A stretch of 64,000 nucleotides of DNA. It comes from Amoebidium appalachense. Taxonomy: Eukaryota; Ichthyosporea. Numbering within the stretch: position 1 is the stretch's first letter; every line of letters begins with the position of its first letter. The stretch covers positions 310,001 through 374,000 of the forward strand of contig CAVNZM010000002.1 in the NCBI GenBank assembly GCA_963693365.1, given 5' to 3'. The translations under genes and the position numbers were made by a program. Below the pieces are notes generated by a model that was not told where the DNA came from, did not search any database, and saw only the letters and a program-made list of their open reading frames with translations. Positions 22,040 to 33,415 of the stretch are shown here, in pieces.

Positions 22040-23805
22040 ATGTTGTGTCACGTGACAGGCAACCAATCAAAAATCGACACCCAAATCACTCCACACACAC
22101 GACATGCAGAGTGGGGGGAGGGGGGGATGTGTATTCACACAAAACGACGTAATGAGGCACATAGCCCAATTGCAACGAACACGGTGTGTTTACTTGCTTG
22201 GGCCATGTGCAATCACTGTGGGCGTATACATGCACCTTTAATTGGTGGTGTTAAAGGTAGTGCTATGCATTGCTTGGAGCTATAACCATAGCCACCCAGA
22301 TCAGGGTCCGGTGGCCTTGGTTTTAATGCAGTGCTGTGGCGGGTTGCTTTAATTATAATGCCGTGCTATGATAGGCTGCTTTTTGCTGCCATAGGCATGC
22401 CTGTGATGATTGGTGTTTATTGATTTATGACGTCGGTCAGCTGTGCTGGCCCCTACAGTAGTGCTGGGCTGTGCCCAAATGTAAGCATATAAGAGTAAAT
22501 GAAAGCAATGCATCTGATTGGGTGATAGGTATAAATGTCAGCCATGGCACTGTGGCAAGCCCACGCTCGTGTACACAGATACACGATTTGCCCTCCCCTG
22601 TCCCCTCTACACACACCCACACGTGCTGAGCTGACATGCACATAGACAAGGTTCCACAGAACACACACGTGCTCGACGAGAGTTTGAACACTGTGTAATT
22701 GCAAGTCAAAAACTATAGTGCCATGTGTCTTAATCAACTATAGTAATGTCAAAATAGGAGAGTTACACTAGACTCGTATCATCTCTTGTGTGTATGCATG
22801 ATGAGGTTGCACATGTACATCGTGTATGCGGGCAAGGGATATTATTATTTGTGTGTTCATGTGTGTGTATCTCATACCTCTGTGCCTGAGTGTGGTGGTA
22901 ATGTGTGTTGTATGTGTGCGCGTGTGTGTGGTGTTGTATGTGTGTGTGTGTGTGTGTGTGTGTTTTGGGGGGGGGGGGGGAGGGGGGGGGGGGGGGGGGG
23001 GGGAGGGGGGGGATGATCCAAAGTTAAGAGGATCCTCTCGGGGCATATGATCACGGGGCATAAACCTTATCCCGTTTATATCAACTGTATCCCCATGTGC
23101 CATATAGATACGAGTCACGTTCGTATGTCCCTCCCACAGCAAAGACCAAATTTGCCGATTCTCTCACAGAGACATTTGCCCTCCATACATATACATGTAG
23201 CGCCACAAAAACGACCAAAATTTCTGAGGTTACTCAGTATCAAACAGACTAAGGCTTCTGAAAGCAAACTAAGGTTAGATCTAGTACAGTCGATAGTTAT
23301 TACACATGTACACATGATATCCATTTTCCACACCACCTACACGTTGCTCTAAAACCTCTGCGACCAAATGGTGCTTCAAGAAATATCAATGGACCCCAAA
23401 AGCAGACAATACACACTGCCAGTTTGATTAATAATAATAATAATAATAATAACAATAATAATAGTAATACACCCCGGGTAACTATCATCGCAAGGTACAT
23501 CCTCAAACCAATAAGAACACGCTCTACCTATACACTCAACCCAAACAACGTATCACACACCATTTTTCCTCAGTTCATGACAATTCAAAACATATCTTAC
23601 ACAAACACCCCAAATTAGGAAACAGATGTGGCCTGCTACACCCTCTGATTGGCCAAATCTCAAGCACCCCAGGAACCAATCAAACAGTCCCGCATCACAA
23701 AAGAAAACCCAAAAGCAGAAATTCCGCTGCCCACTACTCTACACCAAACAGTGTGCATGATCCTGGGCCAATCAGCACCAGTCACGTGATTTGCAGCCAA
23801 TAGAA
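22040..23805. other. convergent intergenic region between eIF2A and the CBS gene
   Basis: The two flanking genes end here. It contains several CCAAT-type TGATTGG words (about 22403, 22514, 23647 and 23770), a GT plus G-run block (22938-23012) and an ATA/ATT triplet microsatellite (23426-23467). No gene is recognised. Confidence 0.6.
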
Positions 23806-24048
23806 TCACATGGCGCTGCCCAGCAGGCGCTTTGTGTCGGCATAGGAGATGCGACGGAAGGGGAAGGGCCCAAACTTCACCAGAATGTCCTGGTGGGGGG
23901 GGGGGGGTTGTTGGAATGTGATACCCAGAATGAACTAAAACATTTGATTGCCATAGTAAATAAAGCGGAAACCGCTGGGGGGGGGGGGGGGGGGGGGGGG
24001 GGGGAGAGAGCAGGGGATGATAATGGGAGAATGGGAGAATGGGGGGAT

Positions 24049-24080
<32 letters not shown>

Positions 24081-24120
24081 CGACTGGCTTTGCCCATTCC
24101 AGAAGCAGCCCTCGTCACCC

Positions 24121-24154
<34 letters not shown>

Positions 24155-24540
24155 TTCCCCCCCCCCCTCTCCTCCCGGAGGGCTCCTGTCATTGCCCCCC
24201 CTCATCCCCCCCACCCCCATCCCCCCCTCCCCCCCCCGTACATACTTGCCCATGCTAGCTGCCTTCCACCCAGTCTCTGAATCCAAGTCTACCCAACCCC
24301 CCTTTCCACCTACCCCCCCTTCCTCCCCCTCTTCCCCTCCCCTCCCTGGACACACACAGAAATAAACGCACACACGCGTGTGCCCGCACCCACACACACA
24401 CCCACACACACACATGCGCACACGCACACAAGCACACACACATGCACACAAGAGGACACACACACGCCCACACGGAGACACGCACGTACACACACACCTT
24501 TACGAACACACACACACACACACACACATGAACGCATGCA

Positions 24541-24609
<69 letters not shown>

Positions 24610-24941
24610 ACCTCGATGGTGATTTGGCCAATGGGCTTGCGCTGGTCATCGACCACCCACACACGATACGACCCCCCCAGGATGCACTGCAACCCCCCTG
24701 CCGTCAGCTCCCAATAAAACCCTCCTGCCGTCAGCTCCCAATAAAACCCCCCTGCCGTCAGCTCCCAATAAAAACCCCCTGCCGTCAGCTCCCAATAAAA
24801 CCCCCCTGCAATCAAGTTCCAAAAATCACCCCTACCCTTCCATGAAATCTCAGAGCTAGCAAACTAGTTACAGCAGTGTTACCCGCCCCTCCAACTACGC
24901 TGCTATTTGTTCCTTCTCGTCAATGTCTACCTGTCTCCTCC

Positions 24942-25001
<60 letters not shown>

Positions 25002-26149
25002 CTTCAGCAGACTACGCGTTGCTACCCTCTCACCAACAGGCTTTCTACCTGGTGCTGTTGATACTGGCCTCCCCCCTCCTCCTCTCCCCCCTCCCCTCCC
25101 TTCCCCCCCCCCCCCCCCCCCCCCCCCCCAAAACCCCCCAAACACTCACCTCCTCAACCTTCCTTCTGCTTGCAGCTCTTAGTGTAAGATTTGGCCCTCC
25201 CTAACCCCCCTCCCTCCCCCTCCTCCCCCTCCCCCCTCTCCCCCCTCTCCCCCTCGAGTCACATGTAAACCCATACATCCCCCCTCCTTCCAATCACACC
25301 CACAACCAGCCACCCCCCTCTGCCTATATTCACACCAATGAATTGTTATATGCCACCCCCTGCCCCTTCCTCCCACCCAAACACACCAACACCGAGGCCC
25401 CCCCCCCCCCCCCCCCCCCCCCCTCCTCCGCACCTTAGCCATTGCGGTGCTCAGGTCTTGGTCCTTTGTGATGTAGACGGCCGGCACGATCTGCCCGTAG
25501 TTGCGTTTGCGCAAAAACTCACCAACAGGCAGCTGGAAGGGAGGCAAGTGAACATTTGCTATGGAGGATGAATGAGGTACAAAGAATGATGAACATGGAA
25601 GCATATGCAGCTGCAAAACACACGGATATCGAGAGAAAGCAACCCCCTGGGGGGCGGGGAAGAGGGGGGAGGGGGAGGGGGGAGGGCGGAGTGGATCCTA
25701 TGCACACCTCTACCAACACAACATCGCAGAGCGGGTGAAAAGGTCTTTTATTTCACGGGGGGAGGGGAGTGGGGGCGAGGAGGAGAAAGGGCTCATACCA
25801 GCATATGTCTGCATGTGTGTGAAGAGGGGGGGAGAAGAAGGAGGGGGGAAGGGGGGAGGGGGGAGAAGAAGGAGGGGGGGGGGGGGGGGGGGTGAGAAGG
25901 GGGAAAGGTTGCACCCCCGAAGAGGGTGGGTGCGAGAAGGGGAGAGGGGGGGGGGGGGTGTGTAATACCACTGCAGTGCTTGCGCAAGGGATAGGAGGAT
26001 GGAGGATGGGAAAGAGGGGGGAAGGGAGGGAGGGGGGAAGGGGGAGGGGGGGAAACTGTGCTGTGTGTGTGTGTGTTTGGGATGGAGGAGGGGGGGGGGG
26101 AGGGGGGGGGGGGGGGGTGAGGGCAGCTGCACATATTTCTTTACTAGTG

Positions 26150-26184
<35 letters not shown>

Positions 26185-26536
26185 CAGGGGCCGGGGGGGA
26201 GGAGGAGGAGGGAGAGGGGGGCGGGGGGGGAGGGGGGGGGGGGGGGGGGGGGAGAAAGCATGTATATTCATACCAGAGCATCGAGGATGTTCCTGTTTGT
26301 GAGGCCATTGACGTTGAGAGATGACAGGGTGGCCACCAGCTTGCCCCCTCCATCCACTACAGCCAGGGCATCAACACTGTCTTCTACGTACAGCTCCCTG
26401 CGTTGGATGGTATCAGCATACAGATTCACTGAAATATTATATTGACGTGAGTAGAGAGCAGCTCCCATCACGAACAAAGTGGGCGGGCAGGGGGGGGGGG
26501 GGTTTAGGAGGGGGGGGGTTAGGGAGGGGGGGGGTA

Positions 26537-26570
<34 letters not shown>

Positions 26571-27695
26571 CAGGGTACGAAGAGCACATCCACGAGAGAC
26601 AACAGAATGCAGGGGAAGGGGAAAAGAGAAAGAAAAGAACAAAAGAAGAGAGAGAGTATGGGCGGGGGGAGGGGGGGGGGGGGGAGGCGGGAGGATAGAG
26701 AGAGTTATCAGCTTTTCCTTCTCTCCCCCTTTCCAGCCTCCCCCCCCTCCACAACCCACCCCCCTCCTGCGTCCCAATCATCCCCATTCCCACCCCCCTC
26801 CTGCGTCCCAATCATCCCCATTCCCACCCCCCCTCCTGCGTCCCAATCATCCCCATTCCCACCCCCCTCCTGCGTCCCAATCATCCCCATTCCCACCCCC
26901 CCTCCTGCGTCCCAATCATCCCCATTCCCACCCCCCTCCTGCGTCCCAATCATCCCCATTCCCACCCCCCCTCCTGCGTCCCAATCATCCCCATTCCCAC
27001 CCCCCTCCTGCGTCCCAATCATCCCCATTCCCACCCCCCTCCTGCGTCCCAATCATCCCCATTCCCACCCCCCTCCTGCGTCCCAATCATCCCCATTCCC
27101 ACCCCCCTCCTGCGTCCCAATCATCCCCATTCCCACCCCCCCTCCTGCGTCCCAATCATCCCCATTCCCACCCCCCCTCCTGCGTCCCAATCATCCCCAT
27201 TCCCACCCCCCCCTCCTGCGTCCCAATCATCCCCATTCCCACCCCCCTCCTGCGTCCCAATCATCCCCATTCCCCACCCCCCCCTCCTGCGTCCCAATCA
27301 TCCCCATTCCCCACCCCCCTCCTGCGTCCCAATCATCCCCATTCCCACCCCCCCTCCTGCGTCCCAATCATCCCCATTCCCACCCCCCCTCCTGCGTCCC
27401 AATCATCCCCATTCCCACCCCCCTCCTGCGTCCCAATCATCCCCATTCCCACCCCCCTCCTGCGTCCCAATCATCCCCATTCCCCACCCCCCTCCCCCTC
27501 CGCAAGCCGCCCAACCAGCACCTCCCCTGACCCTAAACTCCCATCGTCCCTTCCCTCCGCCCCACGTCGTCTCACCACTACCAATCAACTTGATAGGGCT
27601 AGGTGTTCGGTGTTTCAGAGGATTTAATGGGTGATTGCCGTTGATGAGTAAGGAACAGACGCTGGTGTTCAGGAGGGGAAAGGTGCAGGTATTGT

Positions 27696-27726
<31 letters not shown>

Positions 27727-28324
27727 GGGGGAGGGGGGGGTTATAAACAGTTCAGAGGGCAGAAAAGGCCTGGGATTACAGGAGGGAGTGGGGAGGGGAA
27801 GGGCGGGCCAGCGGGCCGGGGGGGGGGGGGGGGGGGGGGGGGGGAGGTGGAGTTGTTATTACCTCAGAGCATGGAGTGTCTTTGTGGTGACCCCAACTGT
27901 CTTTGCGGGGGTAGAGCCTAGGCCCAGATCACCTATGGGCTGGCGGGAATAGTCGGCTAGGCGGGGCTCATGGAGATACAGGAAGTGGAGCAGGTCACTC
28001 TGCGTCAGCATCCTGGAGGGAGGGGGGGGGGTTTAGAACGTACGGTGGGGGTGGTGGTGGTGAGGAGGGTGGAGGGGCCGGCGGAGGGGGGGGGAAAGGG
28101 GGGGGGGGGGGGGGGAGGAAACGGAGAGGAGTGGTTGGGGGATATGTATGGCAAGAATAACGAAAAAGAGAAAGAATAAGCAATGTGTGTGTATGGGGGG
28201 GGGGGGGGGGGGGGGGGGGATGTATACGACTCTCTGTGATGTTTAGTGTACCTAGACACACACACACAAACAGTCATACACCCAACACCCAAACACACAC
28301 ACACACACAAACGTATACACATCC

Positions 28325-28357
<33 letters not shown>

Positions 28358-30013
28358 ACCCACTCACCCACCCACCCACTCACCCGCTCAACCACTCAAA
28401 CCCACCTACCAACACCCACACACACACAAGCACACCCACGTACACACCTGTAGTCTCCCTGTGTCTGTACCAGCACCCTCTGTATGCCGATGGTCATGGG
28501 GTCGAATATCTCCCTGACAGTCGTAGTGTCCTCAAACATGAACAGCCCACTCTCCTTGACCCCCGCCTTTATTTCCTCCCCCATGCCGATCAGGTCCTTC
28601 ACTAGTGTGTTGGCATGCTTGAAGTCCTGAAGTTCGGCTGCCGTGGGTTCCTCCTGTGTGTGTGTTTGGGGGGAAGGGGGGGGGGGGGGGGGGGATGGGT
28701 TAGAGATGCATCACAGACGTTGTTCATTTATTGGGGGGGGGGGAGGGGGAGAAGGGAGGGACGGGGGGGAAGGGGGGGGGGGGGGGGGGGGGTATGAGGC
28801 AGAAAAGACATCCATAGACGAGGGTGGTAGAGGGCGTCGCCGCGGGGGGGGGGGGGGGGGGGGGGGGGGTCAGGTGCTGTGCAAACCCCGTCCTGCAGGG
28901 GAGAAAATGAGAGGGGGGGGAGAGGGGGGGGGGGGGGGAGGGGGGGGATTATGGTTACGGACATAGTTCTGTGATCAAAAGGATATCGACGGTTGGGGGG
29001 GAGGTGGCGAGGTAGAAATGATATAGAGTGAGAAATAACAGGCACATGGTGAAATGCGATCAAAGTGCAAAGAGTGTGCACACAAGCAGACTTCCTTGTG
29101 TCAAGAAACGCAATGGGGGGGGGGGGGGGGGGGGGGGAGGAAGGGGAGGGGGTGGGGGAAGGAGTGGATGAAGAAGGTTAGATTAGAGAGTGAAGACAAG
29201 GGAACACTGGAGGAGATTGAGGCAGTGAGGGGGATGGGACGGTCCTTTGGGGGCCGGGGGAGGGGGGGGGGGGGGGGGACGTGGACGAACGGGGGCAAAG
29301 GGAGAAAAGGAAGGTTTGAGGGGGAGGGATAGAAGTAAGGGAGAAGGACAAGGTTGGAAGAAGAACAAGCAGGGGAGAGGGGGCCGGGGACAAAAGGGGG
29401 CCGGGGGGGGGGGGGGGGGGGGGAGGGAGGGGGGGGGGGGGGGGGGCACCAGAAGAGGGGGGAAAGGGAGGGGAGAGGGGGGAAGGGGGGGGGGGGGGTT
29501 GATGTACCTGGTAGCCGAAGGAGGCAAAGGCCACGTAAGCCAGCAGGTCCAGGGTGGTGACCATGCCCTGCATCTCAGTCCCCTCCACCACGGGCAGGCA
29601 CGACACATTGTGCCGCTCGAGGGTCTCAAGTGCATCCTCAATGCTGGCCTGCGCATCAATCTGGGGGGGGGGGGGGGGGGGGGGAGAAGGGTTGCGGTAC
29701 GTCGTTAGCAAGGATATGCATGTGTGTAGGGAGGGAGGGGTGGAAGAGGTGAGGGATTGGTTGGGTTGGGGGGGGGGGGGGGGGGGAGAAAGGGTGAGAG
29801 CTGGGGGGGGGGGGGGGAGGGGGGAGGAAGAGTACAGGGGAAAAGATGAAAGCTGTGGTGACGGTTCGGAAGGAGGTGATCTTGGAATTAGTGACGGTAG
29901 AAAGTGACGTAAAGGGTGGAATAAGTCAAAGACTGTAAAGGGTGCATTATGACGTGAGAAAGATGTTGTGTCTATTACGTGAAGGGCGGGTGTGTGTGTG
30001 TGTGGTGGTGGGG

Positions 30014-30046
<33 letters not shown>

Positions 30047-30998
30047 TCCGGACGAGAATGTTGAGATAGGACGTGGGGGAAGAGGGGGAGGGGGGGGGGG
30101 GGGGTTAAGAAGTATTCGGCAATCAGAAGAGAACTTGAGCTGTGAGATTGCAGATAGGTGTGAGGGCCAGAGATTTGAAAGTCTATTGCAAAATATCAAG
30201 TGAAGGACACAAAACCGACATTGGGGGGCTTCAAATTGATTGTGTATGCGGTCTGAGAGTACGAATTAATCAATTCATGACGGACAACACAACGTGCCAC
30301 GTTGTTGCAAACTTTTTGTTTACAAGAAGAATATACAGTCTAAGCAGAGCCCACCCTCGAAGGTGTGCCAAGTAACACACAGTATCCTATATGGGGGGAA
30401 ACGGGAGGGAGGGGGGATGGGGGGGGGGGGGGGGGGGGGGTTTGCACGTGCCAGGGGGGATGGCTACTAAACCTGCACAGACTGCCACAGTGAGATACGA
30501 TTCAGTTCACGTATGTGGTCTGATATTCGGCTATTCGGTCAGAGAAAGAGAGACATTATTGATAACGAAGGTACTCAAGGGCTAGAAAAGCATGTGTTCG
30601 TTAATATTTTGTGTTATCCATGGGCTCATAAACACGCCTGGCTCCCTCACAATGCAGTAAGAAGCACAAACTGAGGATCCAAGTGTGCCTCCCAGTTGTC
30701 TCTGTCTCCGTCTTACGATACACCTTCCCCTCTTACAGCGACGACAGTAAAACGCACATAGAGGTTAAGACACAGTTGAAAAATGCATGATATACACTAA
30801 ATAGGAAGAAAATGCCAAAGGGAAACGCAGACACAAAGGAAAAACAAAACTTAACTCAAATGTACAGAGTTACTTCTGTCCACTTTGAAAAAATTCAGTG
30901 TCAGAAGGGGGGGAGACACTCACAGTGACGAGGTTCCTTTTATGGGCCACCAGCTCGGCCAGCGTGTGCTCTTGAAGGAAGTCTTTAATGTTCAGCAT
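23806..30998 (-). CDS. four-CBS-domain protein, AMPK gamma/Snf4-like, 8 exons
   Basis: Exons in transcript order: 30998-30924, 29660-29508, 28653-28448, 28012-27863, 26397-26274, 25532-25434, 24686-24612, 23889-23806; 322 codons including the stop, all phases join. The product has four CBS motifs in two Bateman pairs: CBS1 about residues 18-70 ([18 protein letters not shown]), CBS2 about 115-170 ([15 protein letters not shown]), CBS3 about 180-230 ([18 protein letters not shown]) and CBS4 about 245-300 ([21 protein letters not shown]). Length and layout match AMPK gamma/Snf4, the adenine-nucleotide sensor of the AMP-activated kinase trimer; plant-type CBSX proteins are the main alternative. 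The ligand-Asp of the (S/T)xxD motif is present in CBS1, 2 and 4 but is Asn in CBS3 (SSLNVNG). The exon 5 acceptor was chosen because it alone keeps phase and CBS3 spacing. Confidence 0.87.
24520..24611 (-). repeat. GT microsatellite (sense) just after the donor of CBS exon 7
   Basis: On the minus strand the donor GTGGGT is followed at once by a GT tract of about 60 bases (CA on the plus strand, 24544-24607). Confidence 0.88.
24692..24831 (-). repeat. 27-bp tandem repeat next to the acceptor of CBS exon 7
   Basis: Four intact 27-bp units and one decayed unit lie immediately upstream (in transcript sense) of the TTGCAG acceptor at 24687. On the sense strand each unit carries GCTGACG, a branch-point-like word, followed by GGCAG, so the array offers repeated branch-point and acceptor-like pairs. 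Confidence 0.88.
24941..24996 (+). repeat. composite C-run plus A-run
   Basis: About 21 C followed by about 33 A on the plus strand (T-run then G-run in the sense of the CBS gene), within the intron between exons 6 and 7. Confidence 0.9.
26755..27500 (-). repeat. minisatellite, about 21 copies of a 33-36-bp unit, CBS intron 4
   Basis: The core CTCCTGCGTCCCAATCATCC (plus strand) recurs 21 times; units differ mainly by one or two C in the C run. On the sense strand every unit carries GGGACGCAGGAGG, close to the true acceptor of exon 5 (AACGCAGGGAG), which lies about 360 bases further on. Confidence 0.93.
28655..30430 (-). repeat. clustered poly-C (sense) tracts in CBS introns 1 and 2
   Basis: More than ten runs of G on the plus strand, for example at about 28680, 28780, 28844, 29115, 29405, 29420, 29662, 29768, 30020 and 30425, are poly-C in transcript sense. 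The acceptor of exon 2 is directly preceded by a pure C run, which serves as its pyrimidine tract. Confidence 0.85.
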
Positions 30999-32333
30999 GA
31001 TGCCTGCACGCTCAAAAGAGAAAGAACGTGGGGGTGGTGGCTGCAATTGTACAAAGCCTTGACAAAGCCGAATGTGTATGGTACCTCCTCCTTTGGGATG
31101 AATTTTTTTAGAGAGCAGGCACAACTACAATTTTATACTTGCGGACTCTAGAATGTTACATTGACTAGATGTTTTCTTTTGTTTTTATTTTCAAGCTTTT
31201 TCACCTGAAGAATTCGATTTATAAGAAGAAAATCCTCACGGTGGTCACAGTTTTCCTTTCACGTTTCAACTTCGCTCACGGCATCGACAGCATCGACTGG
31301 GTTCCAGATGGCACGAAGGCGGATTTTTGCCAATGCCCCAAAGGGGGGTAAAACGTCAACGATACGGTGATGGACGGCAGGTTTCGGGATAAGGTAGAAC
31401 AAGTAACATAGGATTTTTACAGAATAAACACGGCACATAAATTTATTATTTTTATTTAATTGTTTCTTGTTTAATTTATATCTATACGTAGTTATAGCTC
31501 TAATGCGCAAAAGGGGCATGCACAAACTTTTACCAAAGTTGAGTAACACATAGCAAAATGTGCCCATCTCCAGAAATATCCAATTAGCGTAATCTGTGAG
31601 CCGCCTTAAACTATTAGAGGAACGTTTTGTAATTTTGTAGAAAGGGGTTCCAAGCTTCCATCTTTTGCGCCCTTTATTTATTACCCCCCAACGCAAATCT
31701 GGCTATACGGTACATTGACGTTATCAGTTATGCTGACTCGTGAACTGAGCCTCTCCGAGTCTCTCAGCCTGCTCAGTCTCCCTGCCTCCCTCAGGCTGTC
31801 TCTGGTAAATACACTTGGTGTATGCACTATGTGTATCATGCTCATGGTATATGTGCGTCATGATTGAACGTTATTCTAGCAAGAAAAGAATAGCAGTCAG
31901 AGGGGGCCCTTTTTTTTTTGTTGAAAAAGCTGGAATTGTTACTGGCCCGTGGGGATTTTGGCACACATTTTGGCAGGGTATATCATACCTGCTCGGTCTG
32001 AGGCCCTATTGAACGGTTCAACACGGCATGCCGAGTACAATCATATGGGGAGACTACGTGATGTCAGTGTGACATAAGGCGGCCACAGATGTTCGCGAAC
32101 GTGCACAGTTTGCAAAGTTTTGGACGCTTCTTCCCTTTTTCACTTGCTTCCTTTTTTCTAGACATGTTAACTGAGATCATCGGCACACCGACTGTCCATA
32201 GCACCCGTGGCTCGACAAACACTAAAGCTAGAAGGTGCATGTATACGTAGGTGAAGCTCTCTCCTACCCCTCGCGTTTTAATCCTCACCCCTCTCTTTTG
32301 CATTACATCCCGTCTCAGTAGCACACCCCCGCC
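30999..32333. other. divergent intergenic region, no extra gene seen
   Basis: Lies between the starts of the CBS gene (minus) and the BTB gene (plus) and should hold both promoters. It is free of long G/C runs and partly AT-rich (31430-31480). A minus frame at 31259-31696 shows no domain and is not called. Confidence 0.55.
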
Positions 32334-32691
32334 ATGTCTCTAAGTGACCTCCTAGTAGCCGCCACGGAGGCGCTGGGCGCCGAGCATGCGCAGCTGGCAG
32401 GGCGCTTACAGGAGGCTGCCCGTGAGCTGTGTGCACGGGAGGCGGCCCTGCAGAGTGAAGCCAGCCGCCTGCAGGCAGACAGGCGCCAACTCGACGAGGA
32501 CAGGTACGTGCCTCCCTTGATTTCCTCCCTCCCTGATTCCCACACGCCAGGGCTTCCACCCTGTCCAGTCCGTTGTCATGCACCTCAGGTACGAGTCACC
32601 CGCACACACGTCTCTTCTCTCCCTCTCTCCCTCTCTCTCTCTTTACATGCTTGCTCGCTTACCATACACACGTCACGTGCACGCACATGTG

Positions 32692-32784
<93 letters not shown>

Positions 32785-32864
32785 CTCTCCCTCTCTCCCT
32801 CCCTCCGTCCCTCCCTCCCTCCCTCCCTCCCTCCCTCCCTCCCTCCCTCCCTCCCTCCCTCCCT

Positions 32865-32901
<37 letters not shown>

Positions 32902-33267
32902 CCCCCCCCCCCCCTCTTTCTCTCTCTCTATCTTCCCCCCCCCCCCCCCCCTTCCCCCTCCCCTCCCCTCCCCCCCATCCGAGGCTCCCCTCCCTTCCCC
33001 CCTCTCTTCCTCCCCTCCCCCCTCCCTCCCTCCCTCCCTCCCTCCCTCCCTCCCTCCCTTCCTCCCGGGATCCTTCCCTCCCTCCCTCCCTGCCTCCCTC
33101 CCTGCCTCCCTCCCTTCCTCCCACTTTTCCTCCCTCATCTCCCTCCCCACCCCCACCCCCCTCCCTCTCTCCTGCACTCACTCTCACACACACACACACT
33201 ATCGCTCTTTCTCTGTCGCCCTCGCCCTCTACTCTCTCTTGCCCTCACATACATATACATATATATA

Positions 33268-33332
<65 letters not shown>

Positions 33333-33383
33333 TATATAGAGGGGGGGGGGGGGGAGGGAGGGAGAGAGAGAGGCAAGGAGAAC

Positions 33384-33415
<32 letters not shown>

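Noticed and set aside
26398-26445. Upstream acceptor TTTCAG for CBS exon 5
   Set aside because: It gives the wrong phase after exon 4 and an early stop; the acceptor ACGCAG at 26398 restores phase and CBS3 spacing.
26479-27627. 382-codon Pro/Ser-rich plus-strand frame
   Set aside because: It is the 34-bp minisatellite read on the antisense strand of a CBS-gene intron; unit length varies and breaks any stable frame.
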